This document shows positions 1 through 7,512 of a stretch of DNA of 64,000 nucleotides, piece by piece; the first letter of the stretch is position 1, and each line of letters opens with the position of its first letter. Source of the DNA: Priestia abyssalis (GTDB lineage: Bacteria > Bacillota > Bacilli > Bacillales > Bacillaceae_H); contig NZ_KV917369.1 of the NCBI RefSeq assembly GCF_002019595.1, positions 2,744,624 to 2,808,623 of the forward strand, given 5' to 3'. A program made the position numbers and the translations under genes. A model generated the notes under the pieces. The model had not been told where the DNA came from and did not search any database. It was given only the letters and a program-made list of their open reading frames with translations.

Positions 1-600
1 TTTCTACTTACACCATAGCTCAATTTAAACCACATGCGAAATCCTGTAACGAATCCGAACAGAAGAACGAACTAAACCGCGAGTTCAACCAAGAAGAAGA
101 GATGACAGCGCTCGTAAGTGATTTAACGTACGTAAGAGTCAAACAAAAATGGCATTACGTATGTGTATTTGTCGATCTCTTTAATCGGGAAATCGTGGGT
201 TACAGCGCAGGTCCGAACAAAGATGCGTTACTCGTCTATCGTGCCTTCGCCTCCATCAAGGGTGATCTCCGTAACATTCAGCTTTTCCATACGGATCGTG
301 GGAATGAGTTTAAAAATAAGCTAATGGACGATGCGTTAGAGACGTTTAACATTCAACGATCATTAAGCATGAAGGGCTGCCCCTATGACAACGCTGTGGC
401 TGAAGCAACGTTTAAAATCATCAAAACAGAGTTTGTGAAAGGTCAACATTTTGAGAGTTTAGAAGAATTAACAAGAGAACTACATGACTATGTCCACTGG
501 TTTAACCACATCCGAATTCATGGGACACTTGGTTATGTAAGTCCAATTAATTATAAACTTGAACACCTTAAAAAATCTGTCTAGTTTAGTGTTGACATAC
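1..600 (+). mobile_element. right part of an IS3-family insertion sequence
   Basis: Contains the 3' part of the OrfB-type transposase. The right end lies shortly after the stop, somewhere in 585-601, because palindromic repeat A begins at 602. No terminal inverted repeat could be paired because the left end is outside the window. Confidence 0.7.
3..584 (+). CDS. IS3-family transposase (OrfB), cut by window edge
   Basis: The frame is open from the first bases, so the gene starts left of the window and the ATG at 102 is internal. It encodes the C-terminal integrase core (rve/DDE) of an IS3/IS150-type transposase. The three catalytic acids are visible: Asp in SDLTYV, Asp in FHTDRGNEF, and Glu in NAVAEATFKIIKTE, followed by the usual WFNHIRIHGTLGYVSP ending. 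The reading frame is intact to its stop. A short tail containing GTTGACATACCA follows and then the first palindromic repeat of the array, so the IS borders the cassette array directly. Confidence 0.93.
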   Translation, partial: STYTIAQFKPHAKSCNESEQKNELNREFNQEEEMTALVSDLTYVRVKQKWHYVCVFVDLFNREIVGYSAGPNKDALLVYRAFASIKGDLRNIQLFHTDRGNEFKNKLMDDALETFNIQRSLSMKGCPYDNAVAEATFKIIKTEFVKGQHFESLEELTRELHDYVHWFNHIRIHGTLGYVSPINYKLEHLKKSV

Positions 601-601
601 C

Positions 602-682
602 ACTGCCCCGTTTGTTCAATAAGAAACGGAGGTAGCTTTGGCACCTCCATTGTTAAACTCAAGCTCCCGTTAGCCCAACAAG
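602..682. repeat. array palindrome A (double, with central hairpin)
   Basis: Left unit ACTGCCCCGTTTGTTCAATAAG; right unit AAACTCAAGCTCCCGTTAGCCCAACAAG. Between them, a hairpin at 628-648 has arms GGAGGT/ACCTCC. The loop side order (TAGCTTTGGC) is inverted relative to copies B, D and F, although the flanking units keep the same orientation. Confidence 0.8.
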
Positions 683-702
683 AATCATTTTTAAATTACA
701 AT

Positions 703-1092
703 CTAATCCTCTATTATCTCCACTTTAGATGCAGACATTTGTGGGGGATCAGACTCTAAAATAGGACTGTTTTTGTCCCTCCACACCCTTACTAATTGAC
801 CAATTTCAAATTTTTTAGAAGTATCTTTAAAAGAAAATATAACTGCCTTTCCGTGTCGTTTGCTAAGAATTTCGTTTGTATTGTATTTCTTTATCATTTC
901 TTTAGAAACAGCATTAACTACTGTCATACTGCTGTTTTCCACTTGTACAATTCTTCCTTGAATTTCATAGTTATCCGATTTATCGACGGTATCTTTAGTC
1001 CCTCCTGTCATAATATTTTCTGTTAATTCATTTTGACATCCAGTTAAAACAAGAAGGAATAATACAAACAAAAAGGAGTAAAATCTCTTCAT
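703..1092 (-). CDS. DUF3221 (YobA-like) lipoprotein
   Basis: A 129-residue predicted lipoprotein: Lys/Arg start, hydrophobic stretch and lipobox LVLTGC, so it is probably anchored outside the membrane. The rest resembles DUF3221/YobA proteins, with an OB-like pattern (GRIVQVENSSMTVV near the start of the domain, then GQLVRVWRDKNSPILESDPPQMSASKVEII). The start at 1092 is preferred because AGGAGG lies nine bases upstream; the in-frame GTG at 1101 overlaps that site. A relative is encoded at 7513-8022 in the same array. Function unknown. Confidence 0.75.
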   Translation of the reverse strand: MKRFYSFLFVLFLLVLTGCQNELTENIMTGGTKDTVDKSDNYEIQGRIVQVENSSMTVVNAVSKEMIKKYNTNEILSKRHGKAVIFSFKDTSKKFEIGQLVRVWRDKNSPILESDPPQMSASKVEIIED

Positions 1093-1186
1093 CTCTTCCA
1101 CCTCCTGTTAATAAATCAGACTGTCAAATCTATAAAAAGGTTACAAGGTAAAGTGGGACGACCTAAAAAAATTATATGTTTCATTT

Positions 1187-1277
1187 TGTTAAACTACCCT
1201 GCTCCGTTTGTTGAATAAGAAAAGGAGGTGCCGCAGCTACCTCCTTTCTTCAACTCTAGCCTCCTTTAGTGCAACAA
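1187..1277. repeat. array palindrome B (double, with central hairpin)
   Basis: Left unit TTGTTAAACTACCCTGCTCC then GTTTGTTGAATAAG. The hairpin at 1224-1244 has arms GGAGGT/ACCTCC around GCCGCAGCT. The right unit is CAACTCTAGCCTCCTTTAGT then GCAACAACA. The 21-bp hairpin is identical in copies D and F. Confidence 0.85.
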
Positions 1278-1286
1278 CATCTGTTT

Positions 1287-1523
1287 TTATTGTTTGATGT
1301 TTCGTTCGTTATAGGGTATTTCCTGCTTAGTATCCAAAGGTATTTTCGCACCTTGAGTAATATCTAACCCTTCATTTTTTCCTTCATCAAGATTAGTTGA
1401 AGGTGTGTAACTAGGGGAATTAGGCAAGTCTTTTTTATCGCTATTTACAATCTTCTTAATAAAGAAAATAACACCAAGGAAAACAACGATTATTAAACTT
1501 ATATTTACAATAGTTTCCCACAT
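1287..1523 (-). CDS. small single-pass membrane protein, unknown
   Basis: A 78-residue protein with one N-terminal membrane segment (about residues 6-24, ISLIIVVFLGVIFFI), a basic KKIVNSDKK stop-transfer, and a hydrophilic tail rich in Pro, Ser and Asn. The ATG follows GGAGAGGAGAATTTTAA. It is one cassette of the array, lying between repeats B and C. I recognise no family. The length and topology would suit a small membrane anchor or holin-like protein, but nothing supports a specific role. Confidence 0.55.
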   Translation of the reverse strand: MWETIVNISLIIVVFLGVIFFIKKIVNSDKKDLPNSPSYTPSTNLDEGKNEGLDITQGAKIPLDTKQEIPYNERNIKQ

Positions 1524-1636
1524 TTAAAATTCTCCTCTCCAAATATAAGGAAGCCTCACTTCAATTATCCATTTTTTGGTGTGCTATTCAATGAAAATCT
1601 CAGTTTAAGATCCATTAGTTTAGAGAACCTTATTTC

Positions 1637-1702
1637 TTCTTAAACTATTCTGCCCCTTCGTATTATAAGGTCAGCCAGATAAGAAAATATTTCTGGTTGA
1701 CC
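1637..1702. repeat. array palindrome C with hairpin
   Basis: TTCTTAAACTATTCTGCCCC then a degraded right arm (TTCGTATTATAAGG), followed by a hairpin GGTCAGCCAGA/TTTCTGGTTGACC at 1669-1702. The hairpin can act as a terminator for leftward transcription. The IS110 element begins shortly after it. Confidence 0.65.
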
Positions 1703-1724
1703 ATTTTTTATATGGTCTTATTAT

Positions 1725-1912
1725 AACGGTAGCCGGGGTAAAACGTAACTGCCCGTGGGACCTAGATCCCGTCAGCTAAACAGTTTGCCCCCTACTTGTA
1801 GAAACATGATTGAGGCTGGTTGGGACCTAGATCTCGTATAACAAGCGAAGCTGTGACACTGCAAGAAGGAATTAGGGGTACCGGCAAATAAGAGATTAGG
1901 AGATGATGGAGG
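1725..1912 (+). ncRNA. putative IS110 bridge RNA in the transposase leader
   Basis: This is the non-coding region immediately 5' of the transposase, where IS110-group elements encode the bridge RNA. It holds two near-identical loop-like blocks, GTGGGACCTAGATCCCGT at 1755-1772 and TTGGGACCTAGATCTCGTA at 1820-1838, which share GGGACCTAGATC. Two loops sharing guide sequence fit the target-binding and donor-binding loops of known bridge RNAs. RNA ends are not defined. Confidence 0.6.
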
Positions 1913-3148
1913 ATGAATCCAGTCGTTGGTCTGGATATTTCAAAGGGAGAAAGTCAAGTTCAAGCTTTTGTAGATAAAGGCAAACCTTTTCGTAAGAGCT
2001 TTAAAGTATCTCATACTCTTGATGGGCTTGGTTTACTTGTAGAGTTCTTAGATGATGTGCAGAAAGAAACAGGTCAGAAGCCTCCTGTGATTCTAGAAGC
2101 AACTGGACACTATCAGACACCAGTTGTCCAATATCTAGATGAACGTGGGTATTTATTAATTATTATTAATCCTTTAATTTCGTATAAGGCAAAGAGTTCA
2201 AGTCTAAGAAAAGTAAAGACAGATGCAGTCGATGCATACCTACTCTGTGAATTGTATTATAAAGAGGAATTAGAGCCATACAAAAAGCGAGGGATTCAGT
2301 TATTAAACCTTCGTAATCTTACGAGACAACACGAAAATATTACAGGCGTTATGATTCAGACTAAGCTTCAATTTCAGGCTGTACTTGATCAGGTATTTCC
2401 TGAATATCGAGGAGTTTTCGGTGATTTGTATTCTGTGGTATCACTCTTAACATTACAAGAGTTTCCGTCATCTGAAGACATATTAAAGGCTAGTGATGAA
2501 ACAATCTCGAATAAGATCAAAGAATTATGTCAAAGTCGCTCAATCAGATGGGCAAATGAAAAAGCTCTAAAACTAAAAGAGGCGGCAGCTCGTAATCCTT
2601 TTGAAAAAACAGTCTACCAGAGTCATATATTAAGCTTAGGTATGTACATTAACATTATTCTTCAATACAAAGAGCATCTATCAAGATTAGAGTCAGAGAT
2701 AGACGCTCTCGCTAAAGAAATTGAAGAATATAATATTATCAAATCCATCCCCGGCATTGGAGAAAAAATCGCTGCCACGATTATTTCTGAAATCGGTGAG
2801 ATAGATCGATTTAACCACCCTAAAAAGCTTGTCGCTTTCGCTGGTGTTGATCCTAGTGTATTTGAATCTGGTAAATTTAGAGCTACCCAAAACCGTATTA
2901 CTAAAAGAGGATCAAGTAGACTTCGCCATGCCTTATATATGGCAGTTCGTTGTGCCATTCGTGATTGTCGTAAGAAGAAAACCACAGATGAAATACTCCC
3001 TAGAAACAAAAGAATGCGGGAGTTTTATGATAAGAAACGCGAAGAAGGAAAGCCCTTTAAGGTCGCTGTCATTGCTTGTGTAAACAAGCTCTTACATTGG
3101 ATTTTTGCCTTATTAAAAAACAGAACAATTTTCCAAGATATAGCTTAA
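1913..3148 (+). CDS. IS110-family transposase (DEDD)
   Basis: A 411-residue full-length transposase. The N-terminal RuvC-like domain begins VVGLDIS (first catalytic Asp, residue 8), continues with Glu in VILEATGHY near 61 and two Asp in KTDAVDAY near 103-106. A coiled-coil middle is followed by the Tnp_20 domain with IKSIPGIGEKIAATIISEIG and AGVDPSVFESGKF, which carries the candidate catalytic Ser, then ITKRGSSRLRHALY. The frame is uninterrupted, so the element may be active. The start is preceded by GATGATGGAGG. In this family the enzyme recombines DNA guided by the RNA from the non-coding end. Confidence 0.95.
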   Translation: MNPVVGLDISKGESQVQAFVDKGKPFRKSFKVSHTLDGLGLLVEFLDDVQKETGQKPPVILEATGHYQTPVVQYLDERGYLLIIINPLISYKAKSSSLRKVKTDAVDAYLLCELYYKEELEPYKKRGIQLLNLRNLTRQHENITGVMIQTKLQFQAVLDQVFPEYRGVFGDLYSVVSLLTLQEFPSSEDILKASDETISNKIKELCQSRSIRWANEKALKLKEAAARNPFEKTVYQSHILSLGMYINIILQYKEHLSRLESEIDALAKEIEEYNIIKSIPGIGEKIAATIISEIGEIDRFNHPKKLVAFAGVDPSVFESGKFRATQNRITKRGSSRLRHALYMAVRCAIRDCRKKKTTDEILPRNKRMREFYDKKREEGKPFKVAVIACVNKLLHWIFALLKNRTIFQDIA

Positions 3149-3174
3149 TGACTATATCTAACTAAATAAAACAA

Positions 3175-3204
3175 AACCTTCCAAAATTAAGGTAGTGGAA
3201 GGTT
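3175..3204. terminator. hairpin after the IS110 transposase
   Basis: Inverted repeat AACCTTCC/GGAAGGTT, 27 bp past the stop. It could terminate the transposase transcript or belong to the element's right end. Confidence 0.5.
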
Positions 3205-3262
3205 ATTTGGTGTGCGTATTTTTAGTATAGCATGAAATAATTTAAGTTTTTATTGAAAAATG

Positions 3263-3353
3263 TTGACAAACTATTAGCTGGTTTAGTTCAATAAGAAAAG
3301 GAGGTGCCGCAGCTACCTCCGTTAGTTGAACTAAAAGCCACCTATTTGGCAGC
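3263..3353. repeat. array palindrome D (double, with central hairpin)
   Basis: Left unit TTGACAAACTATTAGCTGG then TTTAGTTCAATAAG. The hairpin at 3300-3320 is identical to those of B and F. The right unit is GTTAGTTGAACTAAAAGCC. Confidence 0.8.
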
Positions 3354-3404
3354 TTAATTTTTACCATATAAAAAGTGATTCCTCTTATATTTTGCTTGAG
3401 ATTA

Positions 3405-3635
3405 TTACTCAAACTTCTTATCAACAGATTTTCGTTTATGTTTTTCATTAATTATTTTTTTGTTGAGTATCCTGACTTCCCCAACCATTAGCAACCTCAT
3501 ATCCTCTACGATATACTTCGCTAACTCTTCATCAGTAATGTCATCTCCATCAATATCAAGACGAAAATCCTGTCCCTGTAATCCACCGCCATTAGTAAAC
3601 TCGATTTCAAAGTCGAATTGAACTCTTTTATCCAT
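3405..3635 (-). CDS. small soluble protein, unknown
   Basis: A 76-residue hydrophilic protein. The N-terminal half reads like a small beta domain with a Gly-rich turn (FEIEFTNGGGLQGQDFRLDI), followed by an acidic DGDDITDEELAKYIVEDMRLLMVG helix and a very basic C-terminus (NEKHKRKSVDKK). The start follows GAGGTGG at a normal distance. No signal peptide or membrane segment. It is the cassette between repeats D and E. I do not recognise a functional family. Confidence 0.6.
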   Translation of the reverse strand: MDKRVQFDFEIEFTNGGGLQGQDFRLDIDGDDITDEELAKYIVEDMRLLMVGEVRILNKKIINEKHKRKSVDKKFE

Positions 3636-3701
3636 TTTAAATCCACCTCATATTAGTTTTGGGTCGATATTATATATATTCTTGTTGAATGAAACAATAA
3701 C

Positions 3702-3732
3702 CTTCTTGAACTACCCCCGTTTGTTCAATAAG
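3702..3732. repeat. array palindrome E (single)
   Basis: CTTCTTGAACTACCCCC then GTTTGTTCAATAAG. It is a clean single unit without the central hairpin of the doubled copies. Confidence 0.8.
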
Positions 3733-3798
3733 AAAAATATAACGAGAAGGGTCTACACTTCCCGAATAGGGTTTTAAAGTTTTTGTTTAAATGGTTTC

Positions 3799-4206
3799 TC
3801 AAGGAGTAGGCTTTATGTGAACTTGCCCATTTTTTCTCCCCATCTTACTAATCAATATCAAAATGTGAAAGAAGAGGACTAAAGCAAATAATACGTAAGA
3901 TATTGCTATCCCTGGTATAAAGGAAGACAATAAACCAATTAAGGAATAAGATATTAATTTGAATATGTAAGGGTTTATTTTAGAAACAAAGTACTTCGAA
4001 TATACCCAATGCAACAAATCCACCACAATAGACACAGGAACAAGAATAGCCAAGAGAACAGGAGTAAGATAAACGAGTGTATATACAAATTCATCCTGAA
4101 AAGAAAGAGGATAAACGTCTTCTGGTGAAGGTAAGTAACTTGTTAATCCTGCAAAAGTTGCTATGACGAGGGATGTAAGAACAGCTGCTAATATTTTTTT
4201 GATCAT
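3799..4206 (-). CDS. small polytopic membrane protein, unknown
   Basis: A 135-residue protein with about four hydrophobic segments: residues 5-22, 43-65, 82-100 and 102-122. It ends in a basic tail. There is a possible N-terminal signal anchor (MIKKILAAVLTSLVIATFAG). Cassette between E and F. An AGAGGTAC ribosome binding site is present at a slightly long distance. No family recognised. Confidence 0.55.
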   Translation of the reverse strand: MIKKILAAVLTSLVIATFAGLTSYLPSPEDVYPLSFQDEFVYTLVYLTPVLLAILVPVSIVVDLLHWVYSKYFVSKINPYIFKLISYSLIGLLSSFIPGIAISYVLFALVLFFHILILISKMGRKNGQVHIKPTP

Positions 4207-4360
4207 TCTATCAGTACCTCTACCTCTTATAAATTTATAAATCTTGATTTTTAATCATTTTATCATTCAATAAAGAAACACCTCTTTTATAATCTTAAAG
4301 CAATAATCCTTACGAAGAAATCCTTTTCCCAGCATTATTTTTAGCATCTATAGCTTTTTT

Positions 4361-4451
4361 CTTGTTGAACTAAACTGCCCGTTTGTTCAATAAGGAATGG
4401 AGGTGCCGCAGCTACCTCCATTCTTAAACTCAAGCCCCCGTTTGTTTAAGA
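4361..4451. repeat. array palindrome F (double, with central hairpin)
   Basis: Left unit TTGTTGAACTAAACTGCCC then GTTTGTTCAATAAG. The hairpin at 4399-4419 is identical to B and D. The right unit is TTAAACTCAAGCCCCC then GTTTGTTTAAGAAC. The stop codon of the next gene (4446-4448) lies inside the right unit. Confidence 0.85.
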
Positions 4452-4721
4452 ACTTCTTTTGTTATTCTTTAAACTCCAGTAAATTACAAGAACTAATGGA
4501 ATAATAAATGGAATAATAATAAAAAATGAGTATGTCCAAGCTGTATTCAAAAAAAACACGACATCACTACAACCCTGCGTCCCACATTCCGTTGCTCGAA
4601 GCCCTCTTTCACTTATGGCTGAAAAATAGCCGATTAGTCGTATTCCGAATAGGAAAAACCATACTACCACAATAGCAATTAAAATTGAAATTACTTTAAT
4701 CCAAGCTCCCGCTCGTTCCAT
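4446..4721 (-). CDS. small two-pass membrane protein, unknown
   Basis: A 91-residue protein with two membrane segments (about residues 10-30 and 62-84) and a short extracytoplasmic loop containing two Cys (ATECGTQGCSDV) that could form a disulfide. The ATG follows GGGAGGATTTTAG. The stop codon is supplied by the right unit of repeat F, so cargo and repeat are fused end to end. No family recognised. Confidence 0.55.
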   Translation of the reverse strand: MERAGAWIKVISILIAIVVVWFFLFGIRLIGYFSAISERGLRATECGTQGCSDVVFFLNTAWTYSFFIIIPFIIPLVLVIYWSLKNNKRSS

Positions 4722-4800
4722 CTAAAATCCTCCCAGAATACTCAATAACTTAACCTTCCAATGAGAAGAATTATATCATTTTGAAATGATTCCAGTCCCA

Positions 4801-4896
4801 TTCTTCTTCAACTAAACTGCTTCGTTTGTTGAAGAAGGAAAAGGCTGCCGCAGCAGCCTTAACTTGTTTAACTCTAGCCACCGTTACTTTAAGTAG
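4801..4896. repeat. array palindrome G (double, with central hairpin)
   Basis: Left unit CTTCTTCAACTAAACTGC then TTCGTTTGTTGAAGAAG. The hairpin at 4841-4860 has arms AAGGCTGC/GCAGCCTT. The right unit is TTTAACTCTAGCCACC then GTTACTTTAAGTAG. The hairpin arms differ from B, D and F but share the GCCGCAGC core. Confidence 0.85.
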
Positions 4897-5012
4897 AACA
4901 CTTCACACACTCCCTTTTAATTAAAATATGGCACTTGCTGAGCAAAAAAATGGACTATTGTGGGCTTTATGTAAAAATAGAGAAGTTAATTTGTATTATA
5001 GGGGGTGCTTAT

Positions 5013-5849
5013 TTGGAAAAAACAGCAAGAAGTTTAAAGGAAATTAAAGATTATATTGATGAATTTGAACAGAAAATAGAACGGAATGGGATATGGTATA
5101 GAGGGGTCGTTGACTGGACCTACGATTTAGTTCCCAGTTTACAGCGGTCTTTACCACGGAAAACTTATCATTCTGAGATTCAAGATATCGAAAGAAAAAT
5201 GTTCGACATATTTAAAAACGTAGAAGAAATAAAAGGTAAAGAGTTCACAGAATGGGAATTGATTTACCTGATGCAACATTATGGTGTAAAGACAAGATTT
5301 TTAGATTGGTCTTATAAACCTTTAGTTGCATTGTTTTTTGCTACGTATAACTGGGATAAAAAGCAAAATGCCCGCCTTTGGTTATTGGACCCCCATCTCT
5401 TAAATGAGGTTTTTTGGGGAAAATATGGAGTTATTAAACCCTATGGTCAAAAGTCTTACTTTGACTTTTTAGATTCATTCTCAGTGAGCAATGATATCTA
5501 TGCTTTTGACCCTTATCAATTCAACTATGATGGTTTTAATAAAAGGATCGAAGCGCAACGGGGAGTGTTTACACTACATTCAACTAGAAATGCTCTTAGT
5601 CCAAACGTTTACGCATTAAATAAGATTTTAAAGACTGAAATCAATACAGCCAAGTCTCCTGTTAGGACTAGCCCTTTAAGAGAAGATTTTCCTGATGCAG
5701 ACGTAGTTTTGGATTATATAGATATACATCCGGATGCTGCAACTGAAATTGAACAGCACCTATTAAAAAAAGATATTACCATTAAAACCTTGTTCCCCGA
5801 TCTAGCAGGAACAGTGGATTATATAAATAGCATTTTTCCTAATTTTTAA
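5013..5849 (+). CDS. FRG-domain protein (possible defence effector)
   Basis: A 278-residue protein from TTG 5013, chosen because GGGGGT at 5001-5006 is well spaced; an ATG at 4935 lacks such a site. The FRG domain is clear: WYRGVVDWTYDLVPSLQR, then Glu-rich EWELIYLMQHYGVKTRFLDWSYKPLVALFFATY. FRG domains are predicted to be ADP-ribosyltransferase-like and often occur in phage-defence loci; no activity is shown here. It is the only array gene on the plus strand. No partner gene adjoins it, so it would act alone. Confidence 0.8.
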   Translation: MEKTARSLKEIKDYIDEFEQKIERNGIWYRGVVDWTYDLVPSLQRSLPRKTYHSEIQDIERKMFDIFKNVEEIKGKEFTEWELIYLMQHYGVKTRFLDWSYKPLVALFFATYNWDKKQNARLWLLDPHLLNEVFWGKYGVIKPYGQKSYFDFLDSFSVSNDIYAFDPYQFNYDGFNKRIEAQRGVFTLHSTRNALSPNVYALNKILKTEINTAKSPVRTSPLREDFPDADVVLDYIDIHPDAATEIEQHLLKKDITIKTLFPDLAGTVDYINSIFPNF

Positions 5850-5946
5850 TTGCACTCCGTGAAGGCCTAACAGACCATATTTTTCAGATTACATTCTGTT
5901 TTTTCTAATGGTTCCGTTAAACGATAGTGTTGATTTTTTATCAAAG

Positions 5947-5974
5947 AAAAAAGCCGGTTTTTAGTCCGGCTTTT
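5947..5974. terminator. bidirectional hairpin after the FRG gene
   Basis: AAGCCGG/CCGGCTT with A-rich and T-rich flanks, directly left of repeat H. It serves the FRG gene on the plus strand and, through its A-tract, leftward transcription as well. Confidence 0.75.
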
Positions 5975-5980
5975 CCGTTC

Positions 5981-6014
5981 CTTCTTGAACTAATGCCCCT
6001 GTTAGTTGAAGATG
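5981..6014. repeat. array palindrome H (single)
   Basis: CTTCTTGAACTAATGCCCC then TGTTAGTTGAAGATG. The arms pair at 11 of 13 positions. Confidence 0.8.
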
Positions 6015-6023
6015 GCAGAGTGA

Positions 6024-6395
6024 TTATTTTGCTTTTAATTCGTTAAATATCCCCCGATCCCCTTCAGGGATCATTTCGATATTACTGTACTGTATAATCT
6101 TATTTTTATTATAGTCCAGAACAGTATATTTACCGTCTTCTCCTACAACATAAAGTAGTGATTTATGTTCTTTATAAGCCAAAACATTCTTTACAACTTC
6201 CTCTTGTTTTTCAACGTTATACAGCACTTTAAACTCTTTGTTATTTTCATCTACACTTCTTAAAATTTGATAGGTGCCATCCCCAAAGATTTCTATCGTA
6301 TCCTTTCCAGGTACATATTTGTAGTCTTTACTTTGACAGCCAAATAAAGAAATAAGTGTTAGCGTAAGTAACAAAGATATCACCAACTTTTTCAT
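6024..6395 (-). CDS. small lipoprotein, unknown
   Basis: A 123-residue predicted lipoprotein with a signal (MKKLVISLLLTLTLISLFGC) and a clear lipobox. The mature part has repeated short beta-strand-like units (YVPGKDTIEIFGDGTYQIL, YNVEKQEEVVKNVLAY, LLYVVGEDGKYTVLDYNKNK), suggesting a small beta-rich surface protein. The ribosome binding site is AGAAGG. Cassette between H and I. Family not recognised. Confidence 0.65.
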   Translation of the reverse strand: MKKLVISLLLTLTLISLFGCQSKDYKYVPGKDTIEIFGDGTYQILRSVDENNKEFKVLYNVEKQEEVVKNVLAYKEHKSLLYVVGEDGKYTVLDYNKNKIIQYSNIEMIPEGDRGIFNELKAK

Positions 6396-6487
6396 TTAAA
6401 AACCTTCTCTCAGGTGTTTAATTTTATTATCTATAATTTGATTATAACCTTATTTTCACTAGATTTATCAGTTGTTATAAGGTACTC

Positions 6488-6566
6488 CTTATTCAACTAA
6501 CCTGCCAGTAGTTCAACAAAAAAGCCTTACTCCTTATTGAAGTAAAGCCTCCGTTAGTTCAAGAAG
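6488..6566. repeat. array palindrome I (double)
   Basis: Left unit CTTATTCAACTAACCTGCC then AGTAGTTCAACAA. A hairpin with arms near GCCTTACT/AGTAAAGC follows, then the right unit CCTCCGTTAGTTCAAGAAG. Confidence 0.75.
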
Positions 6567-6597
6567 ATTTATTTACAAACTGTAGTATCTATAAAGA

Positions 6598-7047
6598 CTA
6601 TTTACTCGGTAATATTAACTTTCGTGTTTTAACATCGTATATTTTATAACTAATTTCAAACATATGGTCTTTTGTAACTGTCACCTCACAATAATAAGGA
6701 ATTGACTTTCCATAAGCATCAAGTGCAGGAATATCTCTGAAGGTAAATATTTCATCTGAATCGAGTATTCTAAAGCCCGCTTCAGAAGAACGACCTGATG
6801 AATCTATTTCGATAACACATTTCCCTGCGACGACATCATATTCCTTTAGAACCATATATTTTAGGCTTGGGAGAGTAATGGCTAAAAATAAAACACCAAG
6901 TAAAAAGATTCCAAAGCTTTTACCTACATTTAATATTGTATAATCTTTGTTACTATACATAGCAATAAAGATAAACATTGCCGCTAAAACAAACAAGACT
7001 CCAAGTATGAGTATAAAATAATACAAGAAAATTTCTTGATTTCCCAA
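6598..7047 (-). CDS. two-pass membrane protein with extracytoplasmic domain, unknown
   Basis: TTG at 7047 is chosen because AGAGGG lies seven bases upstream. The longer frame to 7128 would start beside repeat J without a ribosome binding site. It is 149 residues with two membrane segments (about residues 6-30 and 45-65), then a roughly 80-residue polar domain with strands such as VVAGKCVIEIDSSGRSSEAGF and YYCEVTVTKDHMFEISYKIY. Cassette between I and J. No family recognised. Confidence 0.55.
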   Translation of the reverse strand: MGNQEIFLYYFILILGVLFVLAAMFIFIAMYSNKDYTILNVGKSFGIFLLGVLFLAITLPSLKYMVLKEYDVVAGKCVIEIDSSGRSSEAGFRILDSDEIFTFRDIPALDAYGKSIPYYCEVTVTKDHMFEISYKIYDVKTRKLILPSK

Positions 7048-7129
7048 TTTAAATCCCTCTTTTAGCTTAATCAAAATTTGATTGATTTTGTATAATTTTA
7101 TACGACTTAATTGTAAAGAAGGTTTCACA

Positions 7130-7163
7130 TTGTTGTACTAAACTGTACCGTTAGCACAAGAAG
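7130..7163. repeat. array palindrome J (single)
   Basis: TTGTTGTACTAAACTGTACC then GTTAGCACAAGAAG. The arms carry paired changes (GTAC/GCAC region), so the palindrome is partly kept although its sequence differs. Confidence 0.7.
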
Positions 7164-7180
7164 CGACAACTTGAGGGTTA

Positions 7181-7351
7181 TTATTTTTTTTCTAAATTTT
7201 TAACCAACCTTATAAACCAATACAATATTATCCAAGGCAGAATGAATTTTGTAGCCCATTCTATTACAATAGGAATCACTGATGCGTTTATGAACTGGGG
7301 TATTAACCAAAGAATAAGTAAAACTATAATACCAATAATTAAATTTTTCAT
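7181..7351 (-). CDS. very small membrane protein, unknown
   Basis: 56 residues from ATG 7351, which follows GAGAGGGGAG; the in-frame start at 7396 has no such site. Two hydrophobic stretches (residues 3-20 and 25-47) are separated by a short turn, ending RLVKNLEKK. It is the shortest cassette of the array, between J and K. Function unknown. Confidence 0.5.
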   Translation of the reverse strand: MKNLIIGIIVLLILWLIPQFINASVIPIVIEWATKFILPWIILYWFIRLVKNLEKK

Positions 7352-7402
7352 TCTTTTTCTCCCCTCTCTAATTACCATATCACCATAAAAACCCATTGGT
7401 AT

Positions 7403-7494
7403 TCTTTCACAAACCTGCCCCGTTTGTTGAATAAGAAAAAGGCTGCCGAAACAGCCTTAACTTATTTAACTCTAGCCTCCGTTAGTTCAAGAAG
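7403..7494. repeat. array palindrome K (double, with central hairpin)
   Basis: Left unit CTTTCACAAACCTGCCCC then GTTTGTTGAATAAG. The hairpin at 7439-7458 has arms AAGGCTG/CAGCCTT around CCGAAA. The right unit is TTTAACTCTAGCCTCC then GTTAGTTCAAGAAG. Confidence 0.85.
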
Positions 7495-7512
7495 CCATAT
7501 AAATATCAAACT

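Larger units (their letters stand above)
1710..3240 (+). mobile_element. IS110-family insertion sequence (ends approximate)
   Basis: One complete transposase gene with a roughly 190-bp structured non-coding leader and a short 3' region. IS110 elements lack terminal inverted repeats and target duplications, so the ends cannot be fixed from one copy; they lie between the hairpin of repeat C and the start of repeat D. The element occupies the place where the pattern of the array predicts a cassette gene. Confidence 0.8.
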
